A stretch of 64,000 nucleotides of DNA. Source: Algoriphagus antarcticus (lineage in GTDB: Bacteria; Bacteroidota; Bacteroidia; Cytophagales; Cyclobacteriaceae). This document shows positions 1 through 7,855 of this stretch, one piece after another (the first letter of the stretch is position 1; each line of letters begins with the position of its first letter). Both the position numbers and the translations under genes were made by a program. The notes beneath the pieces are model-generated. The model did no database searches and was not told the DNA's origin. It saw only the letters and a list, made by a program, of their open reading frames with translations. The stretch spans positions 174,342-238,341 of the forward strand of contig NZ_MSSW01000002.1 of assembly GCF_002150685.1 (NCBI RefSeq), in the 5' to 3' direction.

Positions 1-508
1 CTATCGCCACTACCACATAGCCTTTTGAGGCAAGGTTCTCTGTCAGATAAGTCATCAAATACCTTGAACCTGTGTATCCGTGAGATACAATTACCAAAGG
101 ATAAGAATCTTCGGCGTAGGCAGGTTTTGCATTTCGAGTGGCTCTTCCCAGAAAAGTAAAGGGAATAATTGGCCTGGTTGGAGAACCATTTTGTCCCATT
201 ACTTCATCATAAGAAATCAATTCATTAGATCCAGCTTCTGCCGGGTACCACACTTCGATCTTCAGCGGTCTATTGTAAAGTGAGTCAGTGCCTTTACCAT
301 AGTTCAGGATGTCAAGCTGATTGGCATGGATTAAATCTAATGTTTGAACACCAACAGCATACTCGCCTCGTGCTGCCAATTCTGGTGCATCCGGCAAAAG
401 ATCTCCATATACAAAGGGTTTTGTGTTTGTTTGTCCAAAGCTGTGGGTGAAGGAGCTTAAAAAAAGAACAGCTGTAAAGGTGAATGCGAATGAGTATTTT
501 TTGATCAT
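1..508 (-). CDS. Exported alpha/beta hydrolase (dienelactone hydrolase / PAF-acetylhydrolase-like), 3' end missing
   Basis: I translated this by hand from an ATG at 508-506. The reading frame is open to the window edge, giving 169 N-terminal residues. It begins with a typical signal peptide (MIKKYSFAFTFTAVLFLSS..., a likely cut after SFG). Further on it has the segment KIEVWYPA, which in dienelactone hydrolase / platelet-activating-factor acetylhydrolase-like proteins forms the first core strands. The VIVSHGYTGSR segment is the oxyanion-hole region of an alpha/beta hydrolase. The catalytic Ser, Asp and His would lie beyond the window and cannot be checked. The likely role is hydrolysis of an ester in the periplasm or outside the cell. 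The substrate is unknown. The family call is an inference from the N-terminal half only. Confidence 0.7.
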   Translation of the reverse strand, partial: MIKKYSFAFTFTAVLFLSSFTHSFGQTNTKPFVYGDLLPDAPELAARGEYAVGVQTLDLIHANQLDILNYGKGTDSLYNRPLKIEVWYPAEAGSNELISYDEVMGQNGSPTRPIIPFTFLGRATRNAKPAYAEDSYPLVIVSHGYTGSRYLMTYLTENLASKGYVVVAI

Positions 509-661
509 GTTGGGGTTTGTTAATTTTGATGGTTCAATGTAGTAAATCCTCCCTGTCAAAGCTTTTTAGATTGAATATACTAGAATGTTGTGCAGGATAG
601 ACCACTCTTATTATCATTAATTGATTCTGGTCTTTGAGGGTGAAGAAAGAGGGATGGAGGA

Positions 662-962
662 TTACTTAATTTTTAAATTCTCCGGATCTTGTCTTGAATC
701 CCAAATAGAATGAACAATGATATTGCTGCTTTTAATTTCGTATAAGAGAATAAAATTTCCGACTATTAGTCCCCTGATTTCTTCAAAATCCGTTTTAATT
801 CCCATCTCAGGATGTTGATCTACTAGAGAAAGTTGATGTTTGAATTTGGAATAAAGTTTTTTTTGAATAGCTAGAGCTCTTGTTTCTGGCTTTGTAAAAA
901 TCCAGAATACTAAAAAGTTTGATTTTAGCCTTGTGGGACCAGATTACTTTTCGCTTTGCCAT
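662..962 (-). pseudogene. ParE/RelE-like toxin gene disrupted by a one-base homopolymer frameshift
   Basis: The ATG at 962-960 lies inside the antitoxin gene (19-base overlap). The first frame reads MAKRKVIWSHKAKIKLF... and then hits a TGA at 809-807 after 51 codons. The family sequence resumes in another frame exactly at a run of eight A (minus strand; 857-864), giving ...KKLYSKFKHQLSLVDQHPEMG and ending ...IVHSIWDSRQDPENLKIK with TAA at 664-662. With seven A instead of eight, a continuous 99-residue protein of normal ParE/RelE-like length would result. It has the usual family pattern: an N-terminal IxWS, a central RGLIVGNFILLYEI strand pair and a C-terminal IxxxxxxDxRxxP. The intact form would be a small toxin (ribosome-dependent RNase or gyrase poison) neutralised by the upstream product. 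The break could be a true mutation, a sequencing error, or a site of transcriptional slippage. Confidence 0.75.
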
Positions 963-1180
963 TTATCAAACTCATGATCCATTTCTTCTTGGTTGAGAAA
1001 TAATCCTTGCTCAATCTGTTTTTTTGACTCAGCTATTTCAAACCGTTGTTCTGGAGTGAGGATCAACTTCTCAGATTGAGACTTTGAGTCGAGAATGGTT
1101 TTGATAGCTTTCAAAAAAGTCTCGTCATTTATCTCCAGAATCCTGTTTACTAAATAAGTCTTTAATTCTATTGCTGTCAT
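944..1180 (-). CDS. Small antitoxin-like protein paired with the ParE/RelE-like toxin
   Basis: This is a 78-residue, strongly charged and helix-rich protein. Its N-terminal part (MTAIELKTYLVNRILEIND) looks like a short dimerising segment. The C-terminal half (LTPEQRFEIAESKKQIEQG...) resembles the toxin-wrapping tails of Bacteroidota addiction-module antitoxins. It is the first gene of a two-gene unit: the toxin start codon is embedded in its last codons, which implies translational coupling. No DNA-binding fold is obvious from the sequence. The function is inferred mainly from the arrangement and the partner gene. Because the toxin frame is broken, this gene may now be an orphan antitoxin. 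Confidence 0.65.
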   Translation of the reverse strand: MTAIELKTYLVNRILEINDETFLKAIKTILDSKSQSEKLILTPEQRFEIAESKKQIEQGLFLNQEEMDHEFDKWQSEK

Positions 1181-1695
1181 TTGTCTTCTTTTAAATGATT
1201 AAACTTACAAAAATCTATCCTTATTTTTAAAGGCAGTCTAACATTGAGCCTTAGCTGAAAATATAAGAGTGAAGGTTTTCTTTGCCAAGTTATGGTTACG
1301 CTGGCCATTTTGGTGATTCAGATATTCCGGTCTTAGGAGTACAGCCCAAGAAAGAGGATGTCCCTGAATCGATGGCACATCACTCATGCTGGTCTACAAG
1401 TCTAGCCATCATTCCCCTTTCACATATTTCTGTCAATTATGCAGCCGTAGTCAAACACCAATTTCACATTCAGTTGTAGCCTACGCTTAGTCCAAGCAGG
1501 ACGCCGGTTGGAATTCACGATATTCATCGGAGATAATTCCAGATGGATGATATAGAATAGGAGAGCACTTTGCCCCGAAAACTTTCGCAGACCAACTATC
1601 CCAAGGGCAATTTTAAACATAGTGAGGTTTAGTATCTTGGATCAAGTTTGTCTTCTTTTGCTAGATAACGTTTATCCCCAAAATCCTCTGACCCT
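1181..1695. other. Intergenic stretch without a supportable gene
   Basis: About 515 bases lie between the antitoxin and the lipoprotein gene. Short open frames of 65-66 codons occur on both strands, but they have no recognisable sequence and poor start context. The one interpretable item is a short degenerate copy of the 3' end of the epimerase gene around 1412-1446, listed separately. The stretch may be a decayed gene region. Confidence 0.4.
1412..1446 (-). pseudogene. Remnant resembling the 3' end of the epimerase gene at 2869-3771
   Basis: Compared without gaps to 2872-2906, 29 of 35 bases agree by eye. On the minus strand the copy still spells the C-terminal residues KYVKGE followed by a stop, with an in-frame stop just upstream, so it is not functional. 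Similarity fades quickly on both sides. It is either a leftover of a tandem duplication or of a second, deleted epimerase gene. Confidence 0.45.
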
Positions 1696-2778
1696 ATGCG
1701 AAATGTCCTCTTGCATCTTTTAATTCTCAGCCTTTTTTCTTGTAAATCTTCTCCTTCTCAAGAAGCTTCTGAAGAATTTATCAAAGGTGTATATGGCAAT
1801 CCTGGAACGCTACTGAAAGCAGGGTATTCTTTTGATTCCCTAGGAATGAATGCCGTTTTTGTCAGGAGTGGTTCGCTCAACCGGGAGTTTTACGACAATT
1901 CTAAAAAGCAAGGAGTAAAGGTGTTTGTGGAGTTTGCCACCCTAAACGGAAAGGAATACCTGATAGATCATCCCGATGCATGGCCAATCAATGAAAAAGG
2001 GTTAAAATCACCTCCTGCGGATTGGTTTATGGGGATTTGCCCCACTCATCCAGGATTCAAAGCCTTTCGGGCTGATCAATTAAAAGAGATCCTGCGCGAC
2101 TATGAGGTGGATGGAGTTTTTCTGGATTACGTGCATTGGCATGCCCAATTTGAAACCCCTGAGCCGCTTTTACCCGAGACCTGTTTTTGTAATCGGTGTA
2201 CTGGAGCTTTCGAAGCAGCTATAGATACGGTGATTCCTGCTGAAACTATTGCACAACGAGCAGAATGGATTTTGAAAAATCTCGATCCACAGTGGAGAAA
2301 ATGGCGAGTGGAGGTACTCAACGGCTGGGTAGAGGATATGGGGGAAATCCTCAAATCGCAACAGCCTGCGGCAAAATTAGGGGTGTTTCACTGTGCCTGG
2401 TATCCCTCTGATTTTGATTCTGCCTTATACAGAACTCTGGGCTTGGACCTTACTTCTTTAGCTGAGCGAGTGGATGTGCTGGCTCCCATGCTTTTCCATC
2501 ACATGACAGGAAGGCCGACGAGCTGGGTAGGAGAGTATGTGTCTTGGATTGGGCAGACTCTCAAGGTAGAGGAAGGCGGGAAGTTGCAAATTTGGCCGAT
2601 TGTCCAAGCCCATAATAAACCGGGGATCGTCAGTCCTGAAGAATTTCGAAAAGTGATGATCGAAGGTTCTAAGTTTCCTGCCTCAGGAATCATGATGTTT
2701 TCAGATCAGTCATTAGTCGAGGATCCCGAGAAAATCCGCGTGATGAAGGAGCTTTATTCCAAAGAAAGACCCAAGTAG
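1696..2778 (+). CDS. Glycoside-hydrolase-like TIM-barrel lipoprotein
   Basis: The 360-residue protein has a lipoprotein signal with the lipid-acceptor cysteine at residue 16 (LFSC). The body looks like the 'putative glycoside hydrolase' TIM barrels related to GHL/DUF4015-type proteins. It has a beta-strand with EFATLNG, then GICPTHPGFKAFRADQLKEI, and then a strand ending in DGVFLDYVHW, where the acidic residues typical of a barrel active site sit. These are followed by a CFCNRC cysteine cluster seen in this group near the active site. A later strand carries LAPMLFHHMTGRP and another IWPIVQAHN. The likely role is action on a carbohydrate at the cell surface or in the periplasm; the substrate is unknown. 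It stands alone on the plus strand, with no good promoter seen. Confidence 0.6.
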   Translation: MRNVLLHLLILSLFSCKSSPSQEASEEFIKGVYGNPGTLLKAGYSFDSLGMNAVFVRSGSLNREFYDNSKKQGVKVFVEFATLNGKEYLIDHPDAWPINEKGLKSPPADWFMGICPTHPGFKAFRADQLKEILRDYEVDGVFLDYVHWHAQFETPEPLLPETCFCNRCTGAFEAAIDTVIPAETIAQRAEWILKNLDPQWRKWRVEVLNGWVEDMGEILKSQQPAAKLGVFHCAWYPSDFDSALYRTLGLDLTSLAERVDVLAPMLFHHMTGRPTSWVGEYVSWIGQTLKVEEGGKLQIWPIVQAHNKPGIVSPEEFRKVMIEGSKFPASGIMMFSDQSLVEDPEKIRVMKELYSKERPK

Positions 2779-2868
2779 GAGTTATTTTGGCTTTGGGTCT
2801 CGTCAGTCAATCGTGGAATGGTAGGAGTTAATTAAGCTCAGTACGAGGCTTGCCTTACCAATAACCAA

Positions 2869-3771
2869 TCACTCCCCTTTCACATATTTTCTCCAATTAT
2901 GCTGCTCATTAAACCCTAGCACTTCGCGGATTTTGCGGTTTGAAAATAAAGCTTCATGTTCCCCCAGTTCACTTGTAATTGGCACGCCAGGGAAGAATCG
3001 TTCCGCTAATTCTTTACTGGGTATAATCGCACCGTTGTGATCGTTTCCGGCATTGAAAACCTGATATCCCAAATCATCTTTTTTCAAACATAAATCCACA
3101 ATCTGACCCAGGTCTCGTGCATCGATATAACAGAACGCATTCCTGCGGCGCACTTCGGGATGTTTGAAATAATGCGGAAACAGTTCATCGTATTCGTGAG
3201 GCTCAATCACATTTCCGATACGAAGTGCATAAATATCAAATCCTGACCGTCGCTGGAAACTGCGCGCCGTTTTCTCATTAACGACCTTCGATAATCCATA
3301 GCTATCCATGGGATCAACATCATAACCCTCTTCTAAAGGCAGCGTATGAGGATCGGTTTGGCCATCCGAAAAACAGATACCGTAGGTGGTCTCAGACGAA
3401 GCAATAATAATCTTCTTAATTCCAAGCTTAACAGCCGCTTCAATCACATTGTAGGTACCGATGGTGTTGACCCGAAATGTTTCATTGTCAGGATTGATTA
3501 AGATCCTGGGCACGGCAGCAAAATGTACTACAGCATCAAATTTTGGAACGCCATCACCTGCTTCCAATTCATCCAAGCCGGCATACGAACTCATGGCATT
3601 AAACATTTGCCCGGAATCCGTAATATCAGCGATCAGATTATCCACCCCTGGGTAATCCAACCGCTTGAGATCAACATTCATTACTTTATGTCCTCGGTCG
3701 AGAAGGTAGGATATCACGTGCTTTCCTGCTTTTCCCGATCCTCCTGTAAAAAATATTCGCTTTGTAGTCAT
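2869..3771 (-). CDS. NAD(P)-dependent epimerase/dehydratase (extended SDR)
   Basis: The 300-residue protein has an extended short-chain dehydrogenase layout. The nucleotide-binding loop TGGSGKAG is at residues 9-16, an acidic residue sits at the end of the second strand (NVDLK), and DAVVHFAAVPR is near residue 79. The catalytic SSET...Y158xxxK162 (DSYGLSKVVNEK) completes the site. The family interconverts or dehydrates nucleotide sugars or related hydroxylated substrates in the cytosol. The exact substrate cannot be read from the sequence, and there is no neighbouring sugar-nucleotide cluster to help. It appears to be a single-gene unit. Its 3' end has a degenerate copy about 1.4 kb downstream. 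Confidence 0.8.
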   Translation of the reverse strand: MTTKRIFFTGGSGKAGKHVISYLLDRGHKVMNVDLKRLDYPGVDNLIADITDSGQMFNAMSSYAGLDELEAGDGVPKFDAVVHFAAVPRILINPDNETFRVNTIGTYNVIEAAVKLGIKKIIIASSETTYGICFSDGQTDPHTLPLEEGYDVDPMDSYGLSKVVNEKTARSFQRRSGFDIYALRIGNVIEPHEYDELFPHYFKHPEVRRRNAFCYIDARDLGQIVDLCLKKDDLGYQVFNAGNDHNGAIIPSKELAERFFPGVPITSELGEHEALFSNRKIREVLGFNEQHNWRKYVKGE

Positions 3772-3954
3772 GGATTCTTCTTATTTAAAACTGATTTTAT
3801 TTTAGACAAACTAAATGGTATGCTGTGCATATTCTGTGTCTATATAATGATTAGCTGAATTACAAGCTATTTTCTCACCTTGATTCGCTTTTCAAAATAT
3901 ACAACTAAACCTATATCTTACTCCCACCATCATCGAATTTTTTATCTTCATCAC

Positions 3955-4407
3955 ATGATCACACTTACCCGTACCGATTCCTCCAATCCTGATTTTATAG
4001 CCTTGGTAAAATTGCTGGATGCCTATCTAGCCCAAAAAGACGGCAGAGACCATGACTATTATAATCAGTTCAATACCATTGATAAGCTGAAGAATGTAGT
4101 CGTTTGCTCAGAAAATGGAATTCCCATGGCATGCGGTGCGATCAAGGAATTTGATGCAGACTCAATGGAAGTGAAGCGGATGTTTACCAACCCAGAAGCT
4201 AGAGGAAAAGGTTTGGCTTCAAAGGTATTGACAGAACTGGAAGCTTGGACTGAGGAATTAGGCTATAAGAGTTGTGTGCTGGAAACAGGCAAAAGACAGG
4301 TGGAGGCGGTGGCACTTTATAAAAAGAAAGGCTATTCTATCATTCCGAATTATGGGCAATACATCCAAATAGAGAACAGTCTATGCTTTCAAAAAGACTT
4401 GAAATAG
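3955..4407 (+). CDS. GNAT-family N-acetyltransferase
   Basis: The 150-residue protein carries a GNAT fold. The segment EVKRMFTNPEARGKGLASKVL contains the acetyl-CoA-binding loop (R/Q-x-x-G-x-G/A type, here ARGKGLA), followed by an alpha helix and the strand CVLETGKRQVEAVALYKKKGY typical of motif B. The frame is open further upstream, but the ATG at 3955 gives the normal N-terminus for the family, whereas the upstream extension is low-complexity and histidine-rich. It transfers an acetyl group from acetyl-CoA to an amine; the substrate is unknown. It diverges from the epimerase across a short intergenic region. Confidence 0.8.
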   Translation: MITLTRTDSSNPDFIALVKLLDAYLAQKDGRDHDYYNQFNTIDKLKNVVVCSENGIPMACGAIKEFDADSMEVKRMFTNPEARGKGLASKVLTELEAWTEELGYKSCVLETGKRQVEAVALYKKKGYSIIPNYGQYIQIENSLCFQKDLK

Positions 4408-4508
4408 CCTACACTTAATTTAATTTATAATTGAATTCTGATGAATGCGAGTGCCAGAATCAGGTTTAGTAAAGTAGGAAAAAATCCCTCCCTAAATTGT
4501 GTGGCATA

Positions 4509-4553
4509 AGGTTTTTCCTGCTTTGAGAAGTAACTAGCAGGAGAGAAAAACCT
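4509..4553. repeat. Long imperfect inverted repeat in intergenic DNA
   Basis: The left arm 4509-4522 (AGGTTTTTCCTGCT) pairs with the right arm 4536-4553, interrupted by a small GAG-type bulge, with a 13-base loop. A run of T follows at 4556-4560. It could act as a distant terminator for the GNAT gene ending at 4407 or be a decayed mobile-repeat end. The rest of the 426-base gap holds only the promoter listed next. Confidence 0.4.
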
Positions 4554-4758
4554 CATTTTTAACCCACAATTCTTGACTTCAAGCACCTATACGCAATTGA
4601 CGTAAACTCAAATAAGCTTTACTCTCTGCGAGCATTGCTCTTCACTGGTAAAGAATCATTTACTGTTTTGACCTAGCCTTAGTCTTGACCTTATTTAAGA
4701 TTATTTTAACTTTCAATTGCACTGAATGATCAAAATTATCCTAAAAACCTAATAAAAT

Positions 4759-4788
4759 TTTGAATATGAGGCTTATTGCGTAACTTTG
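4759..4788 (+). promoter_or_regulatory. Bacteroidota-type promoter of the symporter operon
   Basis: TTTG at 4759-4762 and TAACTTTG at 4781-4788 are separated by 18 bases. This matches the established Bacteroidota -33/-7 consensus (TTTG-N19-TAnnTTTG) recognised by the primary sigma factor. The predicted start of transcription lies about 40 bases before the ATG at 4834. Confidence 0.7.
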
Positions 4789-4833
4789 AAAAATTATATT
4801 TCAAAACTGATTTGTTACAAATAAAAAGTGGAT

Positions 4834-6270
4834 ATGAGTTATTTAGATCTGGGGATCTTTGTGGCCTACATGCTGGCGATGCTGGGTGTGGGATTTTTTT
4901 ATATGAGAAAGAACTCAGGTCAGGAGGATTACTACGTGGGTGGCCGGAACATTGGCCATTGGCATATCGGTCTTTCGGTCGTCGCAACTGACGTAGGTGG
5001 AGGCTTTTCTATTGGACTTGGTGGGCTCGGGTTTGTCATGGGCATGTCAGGTTCTTGGATGCTATTTACCGGACTTTTGGGTGCTTGGCTTGCGGCAGTG
5101 ATTTTGATTCCAAGAGTAAAGTCTGATCCAGCTTTTGCCAAGTTTTTCACCTTTCCTCAGATCATAGGGCATCTATATAATTCCACTACAGCTAAAGTAG
5201 CTGCTGTGATTTGCTTCCTTGGGTACCTTGGTTTTACTTCTTCACAGCTATTAGCTGGCGCTAAGCTTGCTTCAGGTACTTTTGAAGAGTTGGATCTTTC
5301 TTACGCACTTTTGATCATGGGCGCTGTGGCGGTGGTATATACTGTAATGGGTGGGCTGAAGGCTGTGATCTACACGGATACGATTCAATGGATAGTTTTG
5401 ATGGCAGGATTGATGTTCATCGGAATCCCAATTTCCTATAATTATGTAGGTGGCTGGGAAGGAATCCAAAGCACTTTGCCACAGGAGTTTTTCTCATTTT
5501 CCAATCTCACTTGGCAGAATCTTGCCAACTGGGGAATTACGATAATCCCAATCTGGTTTGTAGGGATGACGCTATATCAGCGGATTTTTGCTGCTCGGGA
5601 CGTAAAGTCTGCCAAGAAGGCTTGGTTCATCGCGGGACTTTTCGAATGGCCCATCATGGCACTTTTAGGAGTTTCTTTGGGTTTACTATCCAGAGTAGCA
5701 GTGGAGCAAGGTGCATTGGAGGGTTTTACGACAGCGATGGATCCTGAGATGGGGCTTCCTGTTTTGCTAAGCCAGATCTTACCAGCCGGTATTTTGGGCT
5801 TGATGATGTCAGCTTATTTCTCAGCAGTTCTCTCTACGGCAGATTCTTGCTTGATGGCAGCTTCGGGAAATCTTACCACGGATATTCTGGGGAAGTATTA
5901 CACTGAGAAATCTTTGAAAGAAGAGATGAGAATCTCTCAGTTACTGACATTGGTAATTGGAATTGTGGCAATTATTATTGCTTGGCAGATGACGGAAGTT
6001 TTGAGTATGATGCTATATTCCTATGCCTTTATGGTCTCAGGACTATTTGTACCAGTGATCGCAGGTTTGTTCTTTGGGCAGACAAGCGCCACAGCAGCTA
6101 CTTCGTCCATGATCGCAGGAGGCTCTTTGACGGCTGGATTGATTATATCTGAGGTCTCGCTTCCATTTGGTTTGGATGCCAATTTATTTGGACTTACCCT
6201 CTCTTTGCTGACATTTTTGTCAGTGATTTATTATGAAAAAAATTACAGATCAAAGTTAAAATCTATATGA
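4834..6270 (+). CDS. Sodium:solute symporter (SSS family)
   Basis: The 478-residue inner-membrane protein has about 13 hydrophobic segments. Family signatures are DYYVGGRNIGHW near residue 32, the unwound first core helix region (SVVATDVGGGFSIGLGGLGFVMG), the GxxxxYT-type segment VVYTVMGGLKAVIYTD, and the late SAYFSAVLSTADSCLMAASGN segment, whose Ser/Thr residues form the second sodium site in this fold. I chose the ATG at 4834 over an in-frame GTG two codons earlier. It imports a small organic solute with sodium. The downstream acetyltransferase and amino-acid racemase suggest an amino acid or peptide-derived substrate, which is an inference. It overlaps the next gene by four bases. Confidence 0.85.
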   Translation: MSYLDLGIFVAYMLAMLGVGFFYMRKNSGQEDYYVGGRNIGHWHIGLSVVATDVGGGFSIGLGGLGFVMGMSGSWMLFTGLLGAWLAAVILIPRVKSDPAFAKFFTFPQIIGHLYNSTTAKVAAVICFLGYLGFTSSQLLAGAKLASGTFEELDLSYALLIMGAVAVVYTVMGGLKAVIYTDTIQWIVLMAGLMFIGIPISYNYVGGWEGIQSTLPQEFFSFSNLTWQNLANWGITIIPIWFVGMTLYQRIFAARDVKSAKKAWFIAGLFEWPIMALLGVSLGLLSRVAVEQGALEGFTTAMDPEMGLPVLLSQILPAGILGLMMSAYFSAVLSTADSCLMAASGNLTTDILGKYYTEKSLKEEMRISQLLTLVIGIVAIIIAWQMTEVLSMMLYSYAFMVSGLFVPVIAGLFFGQTSATAATSSMIAGGSLTAGLIISEVSLPFGLDANLFGLTLSLLTFLSVIYYEKNYRSKLKSI

Positions 6271-6707
6271 TCAAATTAGAAACTCTAGCAACTATCGACA
6301 GCGCAACTTATTTACAAAAGAATGAGATTGCAGATTTCCTTTTCCTTCACCTTGGCCAATACGGCGACCCTAAGGATGATATAATGAAATGTCTGGATTA
6401 TGCACTGGATCAAAGTATGCATGCAGGAGGTTTTGTAGTCATGGCTCGGGAGAACGGCAAAATACTCGGCGCACTTATCATGAATAAAACAGGTATGTCG
6501 GGCTATATTCCAGAGAATATCCTCGTTTATATCGCGGTAGATGCTGACCAAAGAGGAAAAGGTATCGGAGGTAAAATCATGGAAACTGCAATCAAAATGG
6601 CCAATGGTTCTATTGCCTTGCACGTGGAAGCAGATAATCCTGCCAAAAAACTATACGAACGAATCGGTTTCACCAACAAATACCTTGAAATGAGGTTGAC
6701 GAAGTAA
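6267..6707 (+). CDS. GNAT-family N-acetyltransferase in the symporter-racemase operon
   Basis: The 146-residue protein has the GNAT core: a beta strand ENILVYIAVDADQRGKGIGGKIMETAI containing the acetyl-CoA pyrophosphate loop (QRGKGIG), then ALHVEADNPAKKLYERIGF, the usual C-terminal strand-helix. It starts with an ATGA overlap of the symporter stop, so it is translated from the same message. The family acetylates amines such as amino groups of small molecules or protein N-termini. Its position between a transporter and a racemase makes an amino-acid or amine substrate plausible, but this is not shown by the sequence. Confidence 0.8.
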   Translation: MIKLETLATIDSATYLQKNEIADFLFLHLGQYGDPKDDIMKCLDYALDQSMHAGGFVVMARENGKILGALIMNKTGMSGYIPENILVYIAVDADQRGKGIGGKIMETAIKMANGSIALHVEADNPAKKLYERIGFTNKYLEMRLTK

Positions 6708-6708
6708 C

Positions 6709-7782
6709 ATGGCTTATTTGACATTAAATAGAGCTAAGCTCAAGGAGAATTTTGACTATCTCAAACAGACCTTTACCGCTAATGAAGTTTCGTGGGGAGT
6801 GGTATCAAAATTACTTTGTGGTGATAGACTTTTTCTTCAAGAACTAATCAATCTTGGAGTAGATGAAGTTCACGATAGTCGGATCAGTAATCTGGCCATG
6901 GTAAAGTCTCTTAATCCAGAAATCCAGACAGTTTATATAAAGCCTGTATCCAAAAGGAATGTAGGTAAAATGGTTCAGTTTGCTGATGTAAGTTTGAATA
7001 GCGAACTGGAAACTATCCGATGGATCAGCCAAGAAGCTGTGGAGCAGAGCAAAAATCACAAGATCATCATTATGGTCGAGACTGGCGACCTTCGTGAAGG
7101 AGTAATGGGAGATCAATTGGTGGAATTTTATTCCCAAATCTTCCAACTTCCCAATATCGATGTAATCGGTCTTGGCACTAATCTCAATTGTCTCAATGGC
7201 GTGATGCCTTCTTCTGATAAACTCATTCAACTTTCGCTTTACAAGCAAATCATTGAGTTAAAGTTCAATAAGGAGATTCCTTGGGTTTCCGCAGGGACCT
7301 CAGTGACCATACCTTTGATGCTGACTCAGCAGCTCCCTAAAGGAATTAATCATTTCAGAGTCGGAGAGACCTTGTATTTTGGCCTGGATTTATTTGAGGA
7401 AAAAGTGATTGAAGGCATGAACGATGATGTCTTTGAACTGCATGCTGAGATCATCGAAATGCAGGAAAAGCCACTTTTACCCGTTGGTAATCTGGCTGCT
7501 AACCCTCAAGGAGAAACTGCTGAAATCGACCAATCTCTCTATGGCAAAAGCTCCTTTCGAGCTATTATCGATATTGGATTGCTCGACGTGGATCCAAAAT
7601 ACTTGATTCCTGTTGATGGGGAATATGAAATCCTTGGAGGTAGTTCAGATATGTTGATCATTAACCTGGGTGAAAATCCTAATAACTATAAGGTGGGAGA
7701 CACCCTAAATTTCCACATGAAATACATGGGTGCTTTGAGTTTATTGAGCTCAAACTACATTGAAAAAAAAGTTATAGATTAG
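6709..7782 (+). CDS. PLP-dependent fold-type III amino-acid racemase (COG3457 / ornithine racemase-like)
   Basis: The 357-residue protein has an alanine-racemase-type TIM barrel. The segment WGVVSKLLCGD places the PLP-binding lysine at residue 34, followed by C37-G-D as in the COG3457 / YhfX / ornithine racemase group rather than the classical alanine racemase KANAYG motif. Later barrel elements match that group: VETGDLREGV, GLGTNLNCLNG, VSAGTSVTIPL and HFRVGETLYFG. It begins two bases after the preceding gene. It probably interconverts the L and D forms of an amino acid taken up or scavenged by the operon. The substrate cannot be assigned; ornithine is one possibility by family. No terminator was found after it. 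Confidence 0.8.
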   Translation: MAYLTLNRAKLKENFDYLKQTFTANEVSWGVVSKLLCGDRLFLQELINLGVDEVHDSRISNLAMVKSLNPEIQTVYIKPVSKRNVGKMVQFADVSLNSELETIRWISQEAVEQSKNHKIIIMVETGDLREGVMGDQLVEFYSQIFQLPNIDVIGLGTNLNCLNGVMPSSDKLIQLSLYKQIIELKFNKEIPWVSAGTSVTIPLMLTQQLPKGINHFRVGETLYFGLDLFEEKVIEGMNDDVFELHAEIIEMQEKPLLPVGNLAANPQGETAEIDQSLYGKSSFRAIIDIGLLDVDPKYLIPVDGEYEILGGSSDMLIINLGENPNNYKVGDTLNFHMKYMGALSLLSSNYIEKKVID

Positions 7783-7855
7783 AAATTTAGTCTTAGAGAA
7801 ATCTTTTGGCATGGTCGTGGCAATATAGAGTTGTAAAACCAACTAGTATTTGACT

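Noticed and set aside
1282..1620. Two small frames of 65-66 codons (plus and minus) between the antitoxin and the lipoprotein gene
   Set aside because: They overlap each other and the epimerase remnant, and neither resembles a known protein.
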